Shown in pieces: positions 37,958-48,227 of a stretch of DNA of 64,000 nucleotides. The first letter of the stretch is position 1. Every line of letters starts with the position of its first letter. The stretch spans positions 274,579 through 338,578 of the forward strand of contig CAWJWO010000001.1 in the NCBI GenBank assembly GCA_963846585.1, in the 5' to 3' direction. A model generated the notes under the pieces. The model had not been told where the DNA came from, searched no databases, and saw nothing but the letters and a program-made list of their open reading frames with translations. This stretch comes from JAAUTT01 sp963846585. Lineage in GTDB: Bacteria; Bacteroidota; Bacteroidia; Bacteroidales; JAAUTT01. The position numbers and the translations under genes are program-made.

Positions 37958-39217
37958 ATGAAAATTAATTGGTTCTTTGTTTTGTTAAAAAGCAAGTCTT
38001 TTGAAAAATTTTTAATTTTATCTCTGATAGCTATTGGTATAAACTTAAATATTAGTTCCCAGGATATTGCCCAATGGCGTGGTAATAATCGTGATGGAAT
38101 TTATAATGAAACCGGACTCTTAAAAAAATGGCCCGATGCTGGTCCAAATTTACTCTGGCATTTCGATGATTTAGGTGATGGGCACTCATCTGCAGCAGTT
38201 ACTTCTACAACCGTTTATACTGCGGGCATGATTGGAGATAAAGGTTTTGTATATGCTTTTGATCATAATGGAAAACTTTTATGGAAAACAGAATATGGTA
38301 CCGAATGGACTCAGAATTGGAACGGAGTACGCTCTACTCCATTGGTTTATCGTAATAAAGTCTATATATACAGCAGTTATGGAAAACTTAACTGTTTGGA
38401 TTCCAAAACAGGCAAAATATTATGGACTATTGATACCTTTAAAGATTATGACGGACAGAATATCATGTGGGGTGTAACCGAAAACCTTCTGTTCGATGGT
38501 GATAAAATTTTCTGTACCCCCGGAGGAGTTGATGCAAACGTAATTGCAGTAAATTCAGAAACCGGTCAATTAATCTGGAAATGCAAAGGTTTGGGTACAA
38601 AAAGCGCATATAATTCTCCATGTCTTATAACCTTGCAAAACAGAAAGATAGTTGTAACCATGACAGAAAATAATATATTGGGTATCGATGCGGCTAATGG
38701 AAAGGTTTTATGGAGTGTCGGCCATACTAACATGTATTCAGTCCATGCCAATACCCCGATTTTCAGGAATGGATCATTATATTGTATGAGTGGATACGGA
38801 AAAGGCGGTATTATGCTAAAATTAACTGATGACGGTTCCGGTGTCAGTGAAGTTTGGAGAGATTCATTACTTGAAAACAGAATTGGCGGCTTTGTAGTTT
38901 TGAATAACCACATAATAGGACCAAGCGATAAACGTAAAAAACTGGAGTGTATTGATTGGGCAACCGGTAAAGAAATTTATTCATTAAAAACCATGTCTCC
39001 GGGTAATATTATATATGCTGACGGGCTACTTTATTGCTACAGTGAAGCCGGATCTGTTGCACTTATTGAACCTCAATCAAACCAATTCAATATTATAAGT
39101 ACTTTTAAAGTACCCTTTGGGGCAAATCAGCATTGGGCACATCTGGTAATCAATAATAAAAGATTATATGTTCGTCATGGTACATCATTAATGGTGTATG
39201 ATATTGGTGGAAAATAA
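37958..39217 (+). CDS. PQQ-like beta-propeller protein (copy 1)
   Basis: 419 residues. Signal-anchor region near 13-34 (KSFEKFLILSLIAIGINLNI). Starts the mature part with the family motif QWRGNNRDGIYNETGLLKKW and contains about eight blades with L.CLDSKTGKILWTID-type sequences (PQQ/BamB repeats). No PQQ-enzyme catalytic residues are recognisable, so this is a propeller scaffold rather than a proven quinoprotein. First of six plus-strand genes that appear to form one module; closely similar in layout to the gene at 42,303. Confidence 0.85.
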   Translation: MKINWFFVLLKSKSFEKFLILSLIAIGINLNISSQDIAQWRGNNRDGIYNETGLLKKWPDAGPNLLWHFDDLGDGHSSAAVTSTTVYTAGMIGDKGFVYAFDHNGKLLWKTEYGTEWTQNWNGVRSTPLVYRNKVYIYSSYGKLNCLDSKTGKILWTIDTFKDYDGQNIMWGVTENLLFDGDKIFCTPGGVDANVIAVNSETGQLIWKCKGLGTKSAYNSPCLITLQNRKIVVTMTENNILGIDAANGKVLWSVGHTNMYSVHANTPIFRNGSLYCMSGYGKGGIMLKLTDDGSGVSEVWRDSLLENRIGGFVVLNNHIIGPSDKRKKLECIDWATGKEIYSLKTMSPGNIIYADGLLYCYSEAGSVALIEPQSNQFNIISTFKVPFGANQHWAHLVINNKRLYVRHGTSLMVYDIGGK

Positions 39218-39645
<428 letters not shown>

Positions 39646-39650
39646 AAAAC

Positions 39651-41081
39651 TTGAAAAAAAAATATTTCACAACTTATATTTTGACAGCAATGGTAATTAT
39701 TGCCGTCGCAATATTTGCGTATTGGTTTTTCCATAACCCTGTAAAAAATTTATCAGCCGGCTTACCTGGCCTTGATAACAGGCCATTAAAGGATACAAGC
39801 TCCAAATCAGTAGTTATTATAGGTGAAAAATTCAAAGAATACACATCATATAATTCAAATTTGACAGGTAAATGGCCTCGATTCAGGGGAACTGATTTTG
39901 ATAATATTAACAAGGAAAATATAAAACTTATTGACCATTGGGGTAAAGACGGTCCCATTATCGTCTGGAAGGTAGAGTTGGGTGAAGGCCATGCCGGGCC
40001 TGTTATCTATAACGGCAAAGTTTATATCCTTGACTATGATGAACGCAAAAAGAATGATGCCCTTCGCTGTTTTTCCCTCGAATCAGGAAAAGAAATCTGG
40101 AGGCGATGGTATAGTGTTGATATTAAACGAAATCATGGAATGTCGCGCACCGTACCGGCCATTAATGATAAATATATCGTTACAATTGGCCCGAAATGCC
40201 ATGTGATGTGTTGCAATCCTCAAAACGGAGATCTTCGTTGGAGTATCGATCTTGAAAAAGAATTTCATGCAGATATTCCTTTATGGTACACCGGACAATG
40301 TCCTTTGATAGATAATGATATTGCCGTAATTGCTCCCGGAGGAAGTTACCTTCTGATAGGAGTTGATTGTGCTACAGGTAAAGTGATTTGGAAAACTCCC
40401 AACCCTGATCACTGGAAAATGTCTCATTCTTCTGTAATTCCGATGAATATTTTGGATAAAAAAATGTATATTTATTCAGCAATTGGAGGTATCTGCGGAG
40501 TTTCTGCCGAAGGCAGCGATCTTGGAAAAATACTTTGGAAATCGAACGCGTTTAACCCTTCAGTAATAGCTCCTTCCCCTCTTTACCTGGGTAAAGGAAA
40601 GATATTTGCTACTGCAGGATATGGCGCTGGTGCTGCTGTACTCCAGGTTTTAAAAACTGACGAAAACTTCTCAGTTAAGATGTTACAAAACTATAAGCCC
40701 AAGGATGGCCTCGCTTCTGAACAGCAAACACCCATCCGGTATCGTCATTTCATTTTTGGTGTTTTGCCAAAAGATGCCGGAGAAAAACATAATGAATTCG
40801 TTTGTTGCAGTGAAGACAATTGTCAAAAGATCCTTTGGACAAGTAATACTGATGATAGATATGGCCTTGGCCCATATATTATGGCAGATGGCAAATTTTT
40901 TATTCTCAGCGATGATGCCACTTTAACTATTGCCAGAGTAAGTACATCTGAATTTGTATATCTGGATAAGGCGAAAATTATAGATGGCCAGGATGCCTGG
41001 GGCCCAATGGCTATTGCTGATGGCAGGCTGCTGATGCGCGATTCAAAAAGGATGGTTTGTATTGATATAAGAGCAAAGTGA
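39651..41081 (+). CDS. membrane-anchored PQQ-like beta-propeller protein (copy 2)
   Basis: 476 residues. The start is TTG 39651 (MKKKYFTTYIL...), giving an N-terminal anchor (about 8-27). It has the family opening GKWPRFRGTDFDNINKENI and blades with GKVIWKT, GDLRWSID and GKEIWRRW. A vicinal CC occurs in HVMCCNPQNG but the context is an ordinary blade, not the disulfide ring of alcohol dehydrogenases. Predicted periplasmic, tethered to the inner membrane. Follows copy 1 after the large repeat block. Confidence 0.84.
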   Translation: MKKKYFTTYILTAMVIIAVAIFAYWFFHNPVKNLSAGLPGLDNRPLKDTSSKSVVIIGEKFKEYTSYNSNLTGKWPRFRGTDFDNINKENIKLIDHWGKDGPIIVWKVELGEGHAGPVIYNGKVYILDYDERKKNDALRCFSLESGKEIWRRWYSVDIKRNHGMSRTVPAINDKYIVTIGPKCHVMCCNPQNGDLRWSIDLEKEFHADIPLWYTGQCPLIDNDIAVIAPGGSYLLIGVDCATGKVIWKTPNPDHWKMSHSSVIPMNILDKKMYIYSAIGGICGVSAEGSDLGKILWKSNAFNPSVIAPSPLYLGKGKIFATAGYGAGAAVLQVLKTDENFSVKMLQNYKPKDGLASEQQTPIRYRHFIFGVLPKDAGEKHNEFVCCSEDNCQKILWTSNTDDRYGLGPYIMADGKFFILSDDATLTIARVSTSEFVYLDKAKIIDGQDAWGPMAIADGRLLMRDSKRMVCIDIRAK

Positions 41082-41094
41082 TTTAGACAGGACA

Positions 41095-41250
41095 CGAAAA
41101 TATTAGAGCCAGGAACCAAGAACTGGGAAGACAGAAGGCAGAAAAAAAATGATTTGCGAATTAAAAAATTTAAATTCGCTAATCGCAAATCTGGAATCTA
41201 AAATCAAAAAGTCTTGGTTCCTGGTTCTTGGTTCCTGGCTCTATTTTTAA
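41095..41250. repeat. intergenic word mosaic with inverted H ends
   Basis: Begins GAGCCAGGAACCAAGAACTG, ends CTTGGTTCCTGGCTCTA; between are GAAGACAGAAGGCAG and AATTCGCTAATCGCAAATC words. The ends are inverted copies of each other, as at 20,338 and 21,530. Confidence 0.8.
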
Positions 41251-41271
41251 GACTTATAACTTCTTTTTAAG

Positions 41272-42258
41272 ATGAAACAAAAACTAATAATTTTACTTTC
41301 AATAATACTTTTGCTGGGAGTACTATTCCTGATTGCAAGGGATTTGTTTATCGTTCCGCAAACCTCAGAAAAAAACCCTTGTGATTACAACCTTGACAAG
41401 CTTAAAGCTATTGATCCTTCAATTATACAATACAAGGAGATAAAAAGATTTAAACCAGGATTATCCAACCTGATTGGAATTGCAATTGATTTAAATTCAA
41501 TGGTATACATCGTTGGTGATAAGGAAGTACTGGTTTATGATTTGGATTGGGCTAAAAAACAGAGTTTTAAAATTGATTCACCGGCAAACAGCATTGCAGT
41601 TGGGTCTCATAAGGATATTTACCTGGGCATTGGCAATCACCTTGAAAAATACAGTTTAACGGGATTAAAGATCAAGCGGTGGAAAGAATTCAGTAAAAAA
41701 GGATTTATTACTTCTGTTGCTGTTAACAATAATCAAATTTTTGCAGCGGATGCCGGCAATCAGGTAGTTTTGCGATATGATCCCGAAGGTAACTTATTAA
41801 ATGTAATTGGTAAAAAAAATCCTCTCAGGGGCATTGATGGTCTTATTGTTCCCAGTATGTACCTCGAAGTTGCAATTGGTCCTTTTGATGATTTGTGGGT
41901 AACAAATCCCGGCAGGCACGAACTTGAAAATTTTTCATCCGAGGGAGATTTAAAATCTTCATGGGGTAAATCTTCAATGCGTTTAGAAGGTTTTGCAGGT
42001 TGCTGCAATCCGGTTCAATTCGCAATTATGCCAAATGGATATTTTGTGACATATGAGAAAGGTTTGGACAGGATTAAAATCTATAACCAGGCAGGTATAT
42101 TTACGTGTGTAGTCGCTGGTCCTGATAATTTCAGCAGTAAATCTGATTTACATTGCAATTTTGCATCTTTGGTAAATGATTTAGCAGTTGATGCTAAGGG
42201 CATTATTTATATTCTGGACGCTAATACTGAAGAAATAAGGTTATTTGATAAAAAATAA
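41272..42258 (+). CDS. NHL-repeat protein
   Basis: 328 residues. N-terminal anchor (IILLSIILLLGVLFLIARDL) then six or so NHL-type repeats (LIGIAIDLNSMVYIVGD, SIAVGSHKDIYLGIGNH, VNDLAVDAKGIIYILDAN). A periplasmic six-bladed propeller is expected, probably a protein-protein or ligand-binding scaffold. It sits between PQQ-like copies 2 and 3 in the same orientation. Confidence 0.82.
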   Translation: MKQKLIILLSIILLLGVLFLIARDLFIVPQTSEKNPCDYNLDKLKAIDPSIIQYKEIKRFKPGLSNLIGIAIDLNSMVYIVGDKEVLVYDLDWAKKQSFKIDSPANSIAVGSHKDIYLGIGNHLEKYSLTGLKIKRWKEFSKKGFITSVAVNNNQIFAADAGNQVVLRYDPEGNLLNVIGKKNPLRGIDGLIVPSMYLEVAIGPFDDLWVTNPGRHELENFSSEGDLKSSWGKSSMRLEGFAGCCNPVQFAIMPNGYFVTYEKGLDRIKIYNQAGIFTCVVAGPDNFSSKSDLHCNFASLVNDLAVDAKGIIYILDANTEEIRLFDKK

Positions 42259-42282
42259 ATATTAAGTTCTAAACCATTTTTT

Positions 42283-42290
42283 TAATTTTG
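42283..42290 (+). promoter_or_regulatory. -7 element TAATTTTG before PQQ-like copy 3
   Basis: Exact TANNTTTG 12 nt before ATG 42303 (40 nt before ATG 42330). No -33 element seen. Confidence 0.4.
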
Positions 42291-42302
42291 CATCAATTTT
42301 AA

Positions 42303-43550
42303 ATGCTTATAATAAAATCAATTTGCAGTATGAAAATATTTAATTATGTTTTAGTATTATTTGTTTGTTGTAACATAAAGGCACAAAACATTTCTCAATG
42401 GAGAGGACCAAACCGTGACGGAATATATAAGGATGAACAATTATTGAAATCATGGCCTGATAAGGGTCCTGAATTGCTTTGGTTTAATGATAGTATTGGG
42501 GATGGATATGGCTCCCCATCAGTTACTTCCGGAATGATTTTCATTAATGGCAGAATAGATACCGTAAGCTATTTATTTGCTTTTGACATGCAAGGTAAAT
42601 TAATCTGGAAATCACCTAATGGAATAGAATTTAATGGTAACGGTTTCAGTGTTCAATTTTCAGGTTGCAGGTCCACTCCTACTGTATATGATGGTTTTGT
42701 TTATGCCTGTTCGGGTAATGGAAGGATTGCATGCTTTGAAAAACTAACAGGCAAAGAAATTTGGGCCGTGGAAATGACAAGAGAATTGAACGGATTTATG
42801 AATTATTTTGGATACACTGAGTCGCTTCTAGTTGATAAAAATAATGTATATTGTTTACCCGGTGGTGTCTCAAATTTTGCAGTTGCATTAAACCGGTTTA
42901 CAGGAAAAAAAATCTGGGCTTCCAAAGAATTTAATGACACCATATCATATTGTTCCCCTATGCTGGTAAATCTTCCGGCAAAAAATGTATTAGTTACATT
43001 TACTTCACATTTTATTCTGGGATTCGACACATATACCGGCGAATTATTATGGTCGCAAAAACAAGAAAATTTTAAGTATAATCAGGAATGTAACACTCCT
43101 GTATTTTCTGAAGGATCTTTATATTATATAGCAGGCGAAGGGAATGGTGCTGTTAAACTTATTATTTCCGAAGACGGAAATAGTGTAAAAGAAGTATGGA
43201 GAAATCTTATGATAAAAAATAATTTCTGTGGTTTTGTAAAAATCAATAATTATATTTATAGTACTGACCAGAGCCAAAAATTAAAATGTATTGACTGTAA
43301 TACCGGGCAAACAATTGATTCCATAAGCATTAATAAAGGGGCAATTATTTATGCTAATGGATTGTTGTATTGTTATTCGCAAAATGGCGAGGTTAATTTA
43401 ATTAAACCTCATGAATCAAGCATGGCAATTATTAGTAAATTTAAAATCGACAAAGGTACCAGGGAACATTTTGCCAATCCTGTAATCAGCAATGGCATTC
43501 TTTATATAAGGCACGGGAGAACGATTATGGCTTACGATATTAAGGGGTGA
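42303..43550 (+). CDS. PQQ-like beta-propeller protein (copy 3)
   Basis: 415 residues. An ATG at 42330 gives a cleaner signal peptide (MKIFNYVLVLFVCCNIKAQ) and may be the true start. Opening NISQWRGPNRDGIYKDEQLL and overall blade order match copy 1 (38 kb), so the two are a duplication. Blades such as IACFEKLTGKEIW and ILGFDTYTGELLW are visible. Periplasmic. Next in the module is the Tat polyferredoxin. Confidence 0.84.
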   Translation: MLIIKSICSMKIFNYVLVLFVCCNIKAQNISQWRGPNRDGIYKDEQLLKSWPDKGPELLWFNDSIGDGYGSPSVTSGMIFINGRIDTVSYLFAFDMQGKLIWKSPNGIEFNGNGFSVQFSGCRSTPTVYDGFVYACSGNGRIACFEKLTGKEIWAVEMTRELNGFMNYFGYTESLLVDKNNVYCLPGGVSNFAVALNRFTGKKIWASKEFNDTISYCSPMLVNLPAKNVLVTFTSHFILGFDTYTGELLWSQKQENFKYNQECNTPVFSEGSLYYIAGEGNGAVKLIISEDGNSVKEVWRNLMIKNNFCGFVKINNYIYSTDQSQKLKCIDCNTGQTIDSISINKGAIIYANGLLYCYSQNGEVNLIKPHESSMAIISKFKIDKGTREHFANPVISNGILYIRHGRTIMAYDIKG

Positions 43551-43742
43551 TGAAGTGATGAAGTAATGAAGTGATTAGGTGATGAGATGATGAAGTGATT
43601 AGGTGATGAGGTGATTAAGTATATATACAAGAACTTACATAAACCTTATAAACTTTATAAACTAATTAGAAATAAGTAATTAGTCATCCTTTTCTTACCT
43701 ACTTTTCTACTTTATCTTACGACTTACGACTTACGACTATAA
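43551..43742. repeat. intergenic word mosaic (E'-C'-B' order)
   Basis: Starts at the stop codon: AAGTGATG/AGGTGATG octamers x8-9, then CTTATAAACTTTATAAAC, TAAGTAATTAGTCATCC, TACTTTTC and CTTACGA x3. Same order as at 33,310. Confidence 0.8.
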
Positions 43743-43750
43743 CAATAATT

Positions 43751-44308
43751 ATGAAAGAGGATGATAATAAAGGCCGCAGGGATTTCCTAAACAATGGAAT
43801 ACGCCTGGCAATGCTGGTAGGTCTTGGTGGAATAAGTGTTGCTTTGGGCAAGAGGGCATTCACCGGTAAACGTGTTTGGCAGCTTGATCCTGCAAAGTGT
43901 ATCCAGTGCGGACGATGTGCCACAAATTGTGTTTTGGAGCAATCAGCAGTAAGATGTGTTCATGTTATTGAGATGTGCGGCTATTGTGATTTATGTGGCG
44001 GATATTTACATCCTGACGCCAAAGACCTTAACACTGCTGCAGAAAACCGGCTGTGTCCTACAAATGCTATATTCAGAAAGTATATCGAAGAACCATTTTT
44101 TGAATATCATATTATTGAAGAATTATGTATTGGCTGCGCAAAATGTGTAAAAGGCTGTGGTGCCTTTGGAAATGGATCATTACAGCTACAAGTTAAACGA
44201 GACATCTGTGTAAACTGTAATCAATGCTCCATAGCCAGGGCCTGCCCTGCTGATGCTTTTTCCCTTGTAAATTCAAATAATCCATATCTGGTTCATGGTA
44301 ACAGTTGA
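43751..44308 (+). CDS. Tat-exported polyferredoxin (four 4Fe-4S motifs)
   Basis: 185 residues. Twin-arginine signal GRRDFLNNGIRLAML, so it is exported folded with its clusters. Cysteine motifs in order: CIQCGRCATNC, CGYCDLCGG...CP, CIGCAKCVKGC and CVNCNQCSIARACP, consistent with four 4Fe-4S clusters as in NapG/HybA-type electron carriers. It is the obvious periplasmic electron partner of the NapH-like membrane protein that follows. Confidence 0.85.
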   Translation: MKEDDNKGRRDFLNNGIRLAMLVGLGGISVALGKRAFTGKRVWQLDPAKCIQCGRCATNCVLEQSAVRCVHVIEMCGYCDLCGGYLHPDAKDLNTAAENRLCPTNAIFRKYIEEPFFEYHIIEELCIGCAKCVKGCGAFGNGSLQLQVKRDICVNCNQCSIARACPADAFSLVNSNNPYLVHGNS

Positions 44309-44550
44309 AAAAGTACAAAGATAAAAGAGGAAAGATAAAAGAATGTGCAAATATGCAAATGAAAGATGACAAATTACTAATGACTAATGACAAATTGGTT
44401 CTTAAAGTTTATGAGGTTTATATGGTTTATGGATGTTCTTATAAACTTAATCACTTAATCACCTAATCACTTCTGACCTCTGTCTTCTGTCTTCTGTCTT
44501 CTTTTTCATGTTTCATTTCTTGGTTCCTGGTTCTTGGTTCTTATAACAAA
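44309..44550. repeat. intergenic word mosaic (A-B-C-D-E-F-H order)
   Basis: Order: GTGCAAATATGCAAATG; GATGACAAATTACTAATGAC; GTTTATGAGGTTTATATGG; GGATGTTCTTATAAAC; TAATCACT x3; TTCTGTC x3; TTCTTGGTTCCTGGTTCTTG. This is the most complete set of the ordered words in the window. Confidence 0.85.
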
Positions 44551-44561
44551 TTAAAATACGA

Positions 44562-45824
44562 ATGTATAAAAGATTAACAATTATACTGCTTATTGTACTA
44601 ATATCAGGAATGATATTAAACATCATAGCTATACAACGTTTTCCCAAACCTGAATTCGAAAATGGGTATACTGTCCCTAAAACACAGTTACCTGCCTCAA
44701 AATCTATATTATTTGAATATTTTGATGTGGTAGTTCTCATTGCCAGCCTGTCCGTCATTACATGGTTGGTACATAAAAAACGTTCCCGTAAGGGTGTTCT
44801 GATAATGACAGTTTTTTCAATAGCTTATTTTGGTTTTTACCGTAAAGGATGTATATGTTCAATAGGCGCTATTCAAAATATATCAGTAGGCTTATTTCAT
44901 CCTGATTATCAGGTGCCATTAACTGTAATCGCATTTTTTGTTATTCCATTGGTTTTTACATTGTTCTATGGCCGGACTTTCTGCGCAGGGGTATGCCCGT
45001 TAGGTTCTATTCAGGATATTGTTGCTATTCACCCAATGAAATTAAACAAATGGGTTCAAACCACCCTTGGTATTATTCCCTTTATTTACCTTGGACTATC
45101 CGTTTTGTATGCTGCTACCGAATCTGATTTTGTTATTTGCCGGTACGATCCTTTTGTTGGAATATACAGGTTTAACGCATCATTCATGATGTTTGCGATA
45201 GGAGGGGCATTACTTCTTACAGGGGTATTTATTGCCCGTCCCTATTGCCGGTTTTTATGCCCTTTCGGTGTAATACTTAATATAATAAGCCGTTTCTCAA
45301 AAAAACATCTTACTATCACGCCTTCCAAATGTATAGAATGCCGCTTATGTGAAAATTCCTGCCCATTCGGAGCAATCGAAATACCAAATTATCATGGCAA
45401 CAAGGAAAACAGAAATATTATTATTAACCGCGCAATAACTTTTATAGTGCTTACTCCGGTTTTAATTGTTTTATGCGGATGGATAGGTTCAAGGTTTCAC
45501 GAAAACCTTGCTATGGTGAATTCTAAGGTAAGACTGGCCTATGTATCAGCAACTTCAGAAAATAATTTAACAGATAATTATTCTACTGAAGTATCTGCAT
45601 TTAAAGGATCTGGAAAACCTTTAGAAAAACTTTATTCTGAAGCAAATGCAATTACAAATCAATTTTATTACGGCGGATGGCTTTTGGGTGGTTTTATAGG
45701 CCTGATTTTGGGCTTAACGCTTGCAAAACAATCATTCCCACGGTTTAGTCAGGAATACACTCCAAACAAAGGAACATGCCTGAGTTGCACGAGGTGTGTG
45801 GATTTTTGCCCGGTAAAAGAATAA
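44562..45824 (+). CDS. NapH-like membrane 4Fe-4S protein
   Basis: 420 residues with about six membrane helices. NapH/NosR/CcoG-type motifs: FYRKGCICSIGAIQNI, FCAGVCPLGSIQD, CRFLCPFGVILN, then a 4Fe-4S pair CIECRLCENSCPFGAIEI. A C-terminal CLSCTRCVDFCPVKE adds another half motif after the last helix. NapH-type proteins oxidise quinol and pass electrons to a NapG-like ferredoxin; with the preceding Tat ferredoxin this pair would move electrons between the quinone pool and the periplasm. Confidence 0.85.
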   Translation: MYKRLTIILLIVLISGMILNIIAIQRFPKPEFENGYTVPKTQLPASKSILFEYFDVVVLIASLSVITWLVHKKRSRKGVLIMTVFSIAYFGFYRKGCICSIGAIQNISVGLFHPDYQVPLTVIAFFVIPLVFTLFYGRTFCAGVCPLGSIQDIVAIHPMKLNKWVQTTLGIIPFIYLGLSVLYAATESDFVICRYDPFVGIYRFNASFMMFAIGGALLLTGVFIARPYCRFLCPFGVILNIISRFSKKHLTITPSKCIECRLCENSCPFGAIEIPNYHGNKENRNIIINRAITFIVLTPVLIVLCGWIGSRFHENLAMVNSKVRLAYVSATSENNLTDNYSTEVSAFKGSGKPLEKLYSEANAITNQFYYGGWLLGGFIGLILGLTLAKQSFPRFSQEYTPNKGTCLSCTRCVDFCPVKE

Positions 45825-45985
45825 TGCAGAGTGCATAGTGCAGAGTGCATAGTGCATTGAAGATAAATTATTATAGTTGGTTGTTGGTATAAAGTGATGA
45901 AGTGATTAGGTGATTAGGTGATTAGGTAATTATCTTTAATCTGTCATTAATCATTAGTAATTAGTCGTCCCTTAATTAGTAATTA
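45825..45985. repeat. intergenic word mosaic (E'-B' order)
   Basis: GCAGAGTGCATAGT x2, TAGTTGGTTGTTGG, GTGATGAAGTGATTAGGTG and AGGTGATT units, then CATTAGTAATTAGTCGTC. Marks the boundary between core genes and the accessory array. Confidence 0.75.
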
Positions 45986-46109
45986 ATGTGTTGAAAAGTA
46001 GCTATTTAAGTTAATAAATATAGCAATATTAATAATTTTAATTGCATGGTTTATAGTATTTTTATAAAAAACCCTGCAAAATGGTCGGAAAAACTGAAAA
46101 AAACAAGCA

Positions 46110-46820
46110 GTTACTGCAGGATGGCTTGAGAATCCGTATTGGCAATATTTTTGCTGTGAAGTTAATTTTCAAAGGAAGCAACCATTTGATCCAAGCTAAT
46201 TTGTGCATTTCCGTAAACGAATAGGTGAAAAGGGAGCAGAAAAGCTTTTAAAGTTGACGATTTTATTGTTTGGTAAAGAAGGCAAAGAAAAAGAAGTTCA
46301 CATTGAAACTACGGTTCAGGAAAAGAATATTACCTTTCCAACTGATAACAAACTACATAAAAGAATTATTGATAAAGTGGTTAAATTAGCTCAAGAGGAA
46401 GGTATCCAATTAAGACAGAATTACACCAGGACATTACCCCAATTAATAATTGATCAACGCCAAAAAAATCATCCCAAAAGAAAAAAGAAAGCAATGGCAG
46501 CAGCAAGAAATATAAAAACTATCGCTGGCAGAGTAGTAAGAGACATTGAAAATAAAATGACATCATTGCAGAAATATGTTTATACTAGTGATTTAGAGAG
46601 ATTTAAAAAAGTACTTGCTCAAGAGCGTAACACACCCAATAAGATTTACAGTCTTCATGAACCAAATGTAATATGTATTGCTAAAGGCAAGGAAGCCAAA
46701 CCGTATGAATTTGGGAATAAAAGTTGTTTTGTAAAAACAAGGCAATCAGGGATAATAGTTGGAGCTATGGCCTTTACAGAAAATTTCTAAGACGGGGACA
46801 CGTTACAACCACAATTAGAT
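46110..46820 (+). pseudogene. IS5-family transposase remnant
   Basis: The frame WLENPYWQYFCCEVNF...QPFDPS is followed by an in-frame TAA (46197-46199), then FRKRIGEKGAEKLLKLTILL, ETTVQEKNITFPTDNKL, LRQNYTRTLPQL, KIYSLHEPNVICIAKGKEAK and YEFGNKSCFVKTRQSG, typical of IS5-type DDE transposases. A second TAA (46788-46790) stands where the family has a Tyr codon (NFxDGDTL). Only the 5' and middle parts remain; the sequence stops at about 46,820-46,826 where a truncated small gene begins on the other strand. Confidence 0.85.
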
Positions 46821-46821
46821 C

Positions 46822-47037
46822 AGGAATGATTATCAAGTGGTATTTTTTAAGTTCACTTTGCTTAACCGTTTCTTTTGAAGAGTCCAATTTTTTTAAAATC
46901 TTCAAAGCCTGATGTTCCAATTTAGGTAGCGATTTATTATAGCTTTGTAGCGCTTTACTTAATATTTCCTGCTCTTGTTGTGAGTATGAAATAATACTAA
47001 TATTAAATAAAATACATGTTATAATTAATCGTGACAT
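46822..47037 (-). pseudogene. cassette 1 companion (immunity-like) gene, 3' truncated
   Basis: The N-terminal about 70 residues (MSRLIITCILFNISIISYSQ..., ending KKYHLIIIP) match the intact companions at 49,480 and 52,607, including the signal peptide. Homology stops at the IS5 remnant, so an insertion followed by deletion removed the last two thirds. The ORF runs on to 46774 through IS sequence. If the companions are immunity proteins, cassette 1 has lost its own. Confidence 0.8.
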
Positions 47038-47055
47038 AATTGGATTTTTAATTAC

Positions 47056-48111
47056 CTACCATTTTATAATTGAAATGATTGAACCATTCAGATAATTCCC
47101 ACCATGCACAATTTGACCATGTAGCGGATCCATTACTAATACATTTTGCAATATTTGATGGGTACCACCGAAAAACCAATTAATCTTATCAACTACAGTA
47201 AACTGGGTTATTGCAACACCATGTCCTGTAACACAGCCTTCTGGGTCTGGGGATGAACAATTTATGCTGAATCCATCGGCATAATAATCACCTAACTGAC
47301 GAAAGTCTGAAATTTTTGAATAATTAATTTCAGAGTATCGTAGAGCACACATATTTTTTGCTACATTTTTCTCTAATGCACCATCTGGAATATTCCCATA
47401 TTCATCCTCCATTGCAATCTCATAGTCTGACGGATATGGATCTGATGGATTGGAATAAGCGTTTTCATATGCATAACAATATTTAGTCGGGTCAGGTTGT
47501 TTAAAATTTGCAGGATCTATCCCATCATTATTAGAGCAATATGGCCTTGCATAATTCTTTAAACCAGTCCAGGGATCTACTCCAGCCTTCACTGCATTTT
47601 TATAGCCCTGGATTCCTCCCGTAATGCCTCCTATAATACCCCCGGTTATCAGGCCACTAAGTGCTCCTTGTCCCAAGCCGCCCCAGAAATTACCATTTCC
47701 AAGCAAATAATTGTTTAACCCCTGAGCCAGTCCGCCGGCTATAGCTCCTGATATACCACCTGATACTGTTCCTATAATAACTCCTGGTAATACATATCCT
47801 GCCGTAGTTATAGTTGATGCCAGGGTACCTATCTCACCACCTATCATCCCCGTGAGAGCGCCTATTCCAACAGCACTCATCAAACCCGAAAACGAATTAA
47901 TACTCCCGCTCATCGCTTGCAGGGAAAAATTGAAAAATGCCCCTAAAAAAGCAGCTTCACCTACGCCTGGTATTAAACATGCTGCTGTAATAATTGCTGC
48001 TGTAGCAATGGTTGTAACAATAGGTTTCCAATTCTGGCTAATCCAGTTTCCAAATTGATGCAACCATGTATACCCGCTCGGTCGGTATACATCAGCTGGT
48101 TGTTCATGCAA
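47056..48111 (-). CDS. orphan Rhs C-terminal tip 1 (papain-like protease type)
   Basis: 351 codons from TTG 48111. The frame begins out of register in the rhs core (HEQPADVYR) and enters the tip at PSGYTW because one base is missing at about 48,079-48,084 (normal TDPSGYTW). The tip has a Gly/Ala-rich, membrane-active-looking linker (GNWISQNWKPIVTTIATAA, then repeats of GGI.GG), and a C-terminal domain with KYCYAYENAY, TGHGVAITQF and VLVMDP: a Cys-His-Asp set in papain/C39-like order. Upstream in the same strand (48,085-48,201) is a core remnant DYLGSWLAITDN directly joined to KIQSPGDAHSYNRYTY. Probably silent unless recombined into a full rhs gene. Confidence 0.7.
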   Translation of the reverse strand: MHEQPADVYRPSGYTWLHQFGNWISQNWKPIVTTIATAAIITAACLIPGVGEAAFLGAFFNFSLQAMSGSINSFSGLMSAVGIGALTGMIGGEIGTLASTITTAGYVLPGVIIGTVSGGISGAIAGGLAQGLNNYLLGNGNFWGGLGQGALSGLITGGIIGGITGGIQGYKNAVKAGVDPWTGLKNYARPYCSNNDGIDPANFKQPDPTKYCYAYENAYSNPSDPYPSDYEIAMEDEYGNIPDGALEKNVAKNMCALRYSEINYSKISDFRQLGDYYADGFSINCSSPDPEGCVTGHGVAITQFTVVDKINWFFGGTHQILQNVLVMDPLHGQIVHGGNYLNGSIISIIKW

Positions 48112-48227
48112 TACGTGTACCTGTTATAGCTATGTGCATCCCCGGGAGACTGTATTTTATTATCCGTTATCGCTAACCACGATCCAAGATAATCCGTGTT
48201 TTAAATTTTATTTTTAACCAGAAATAT

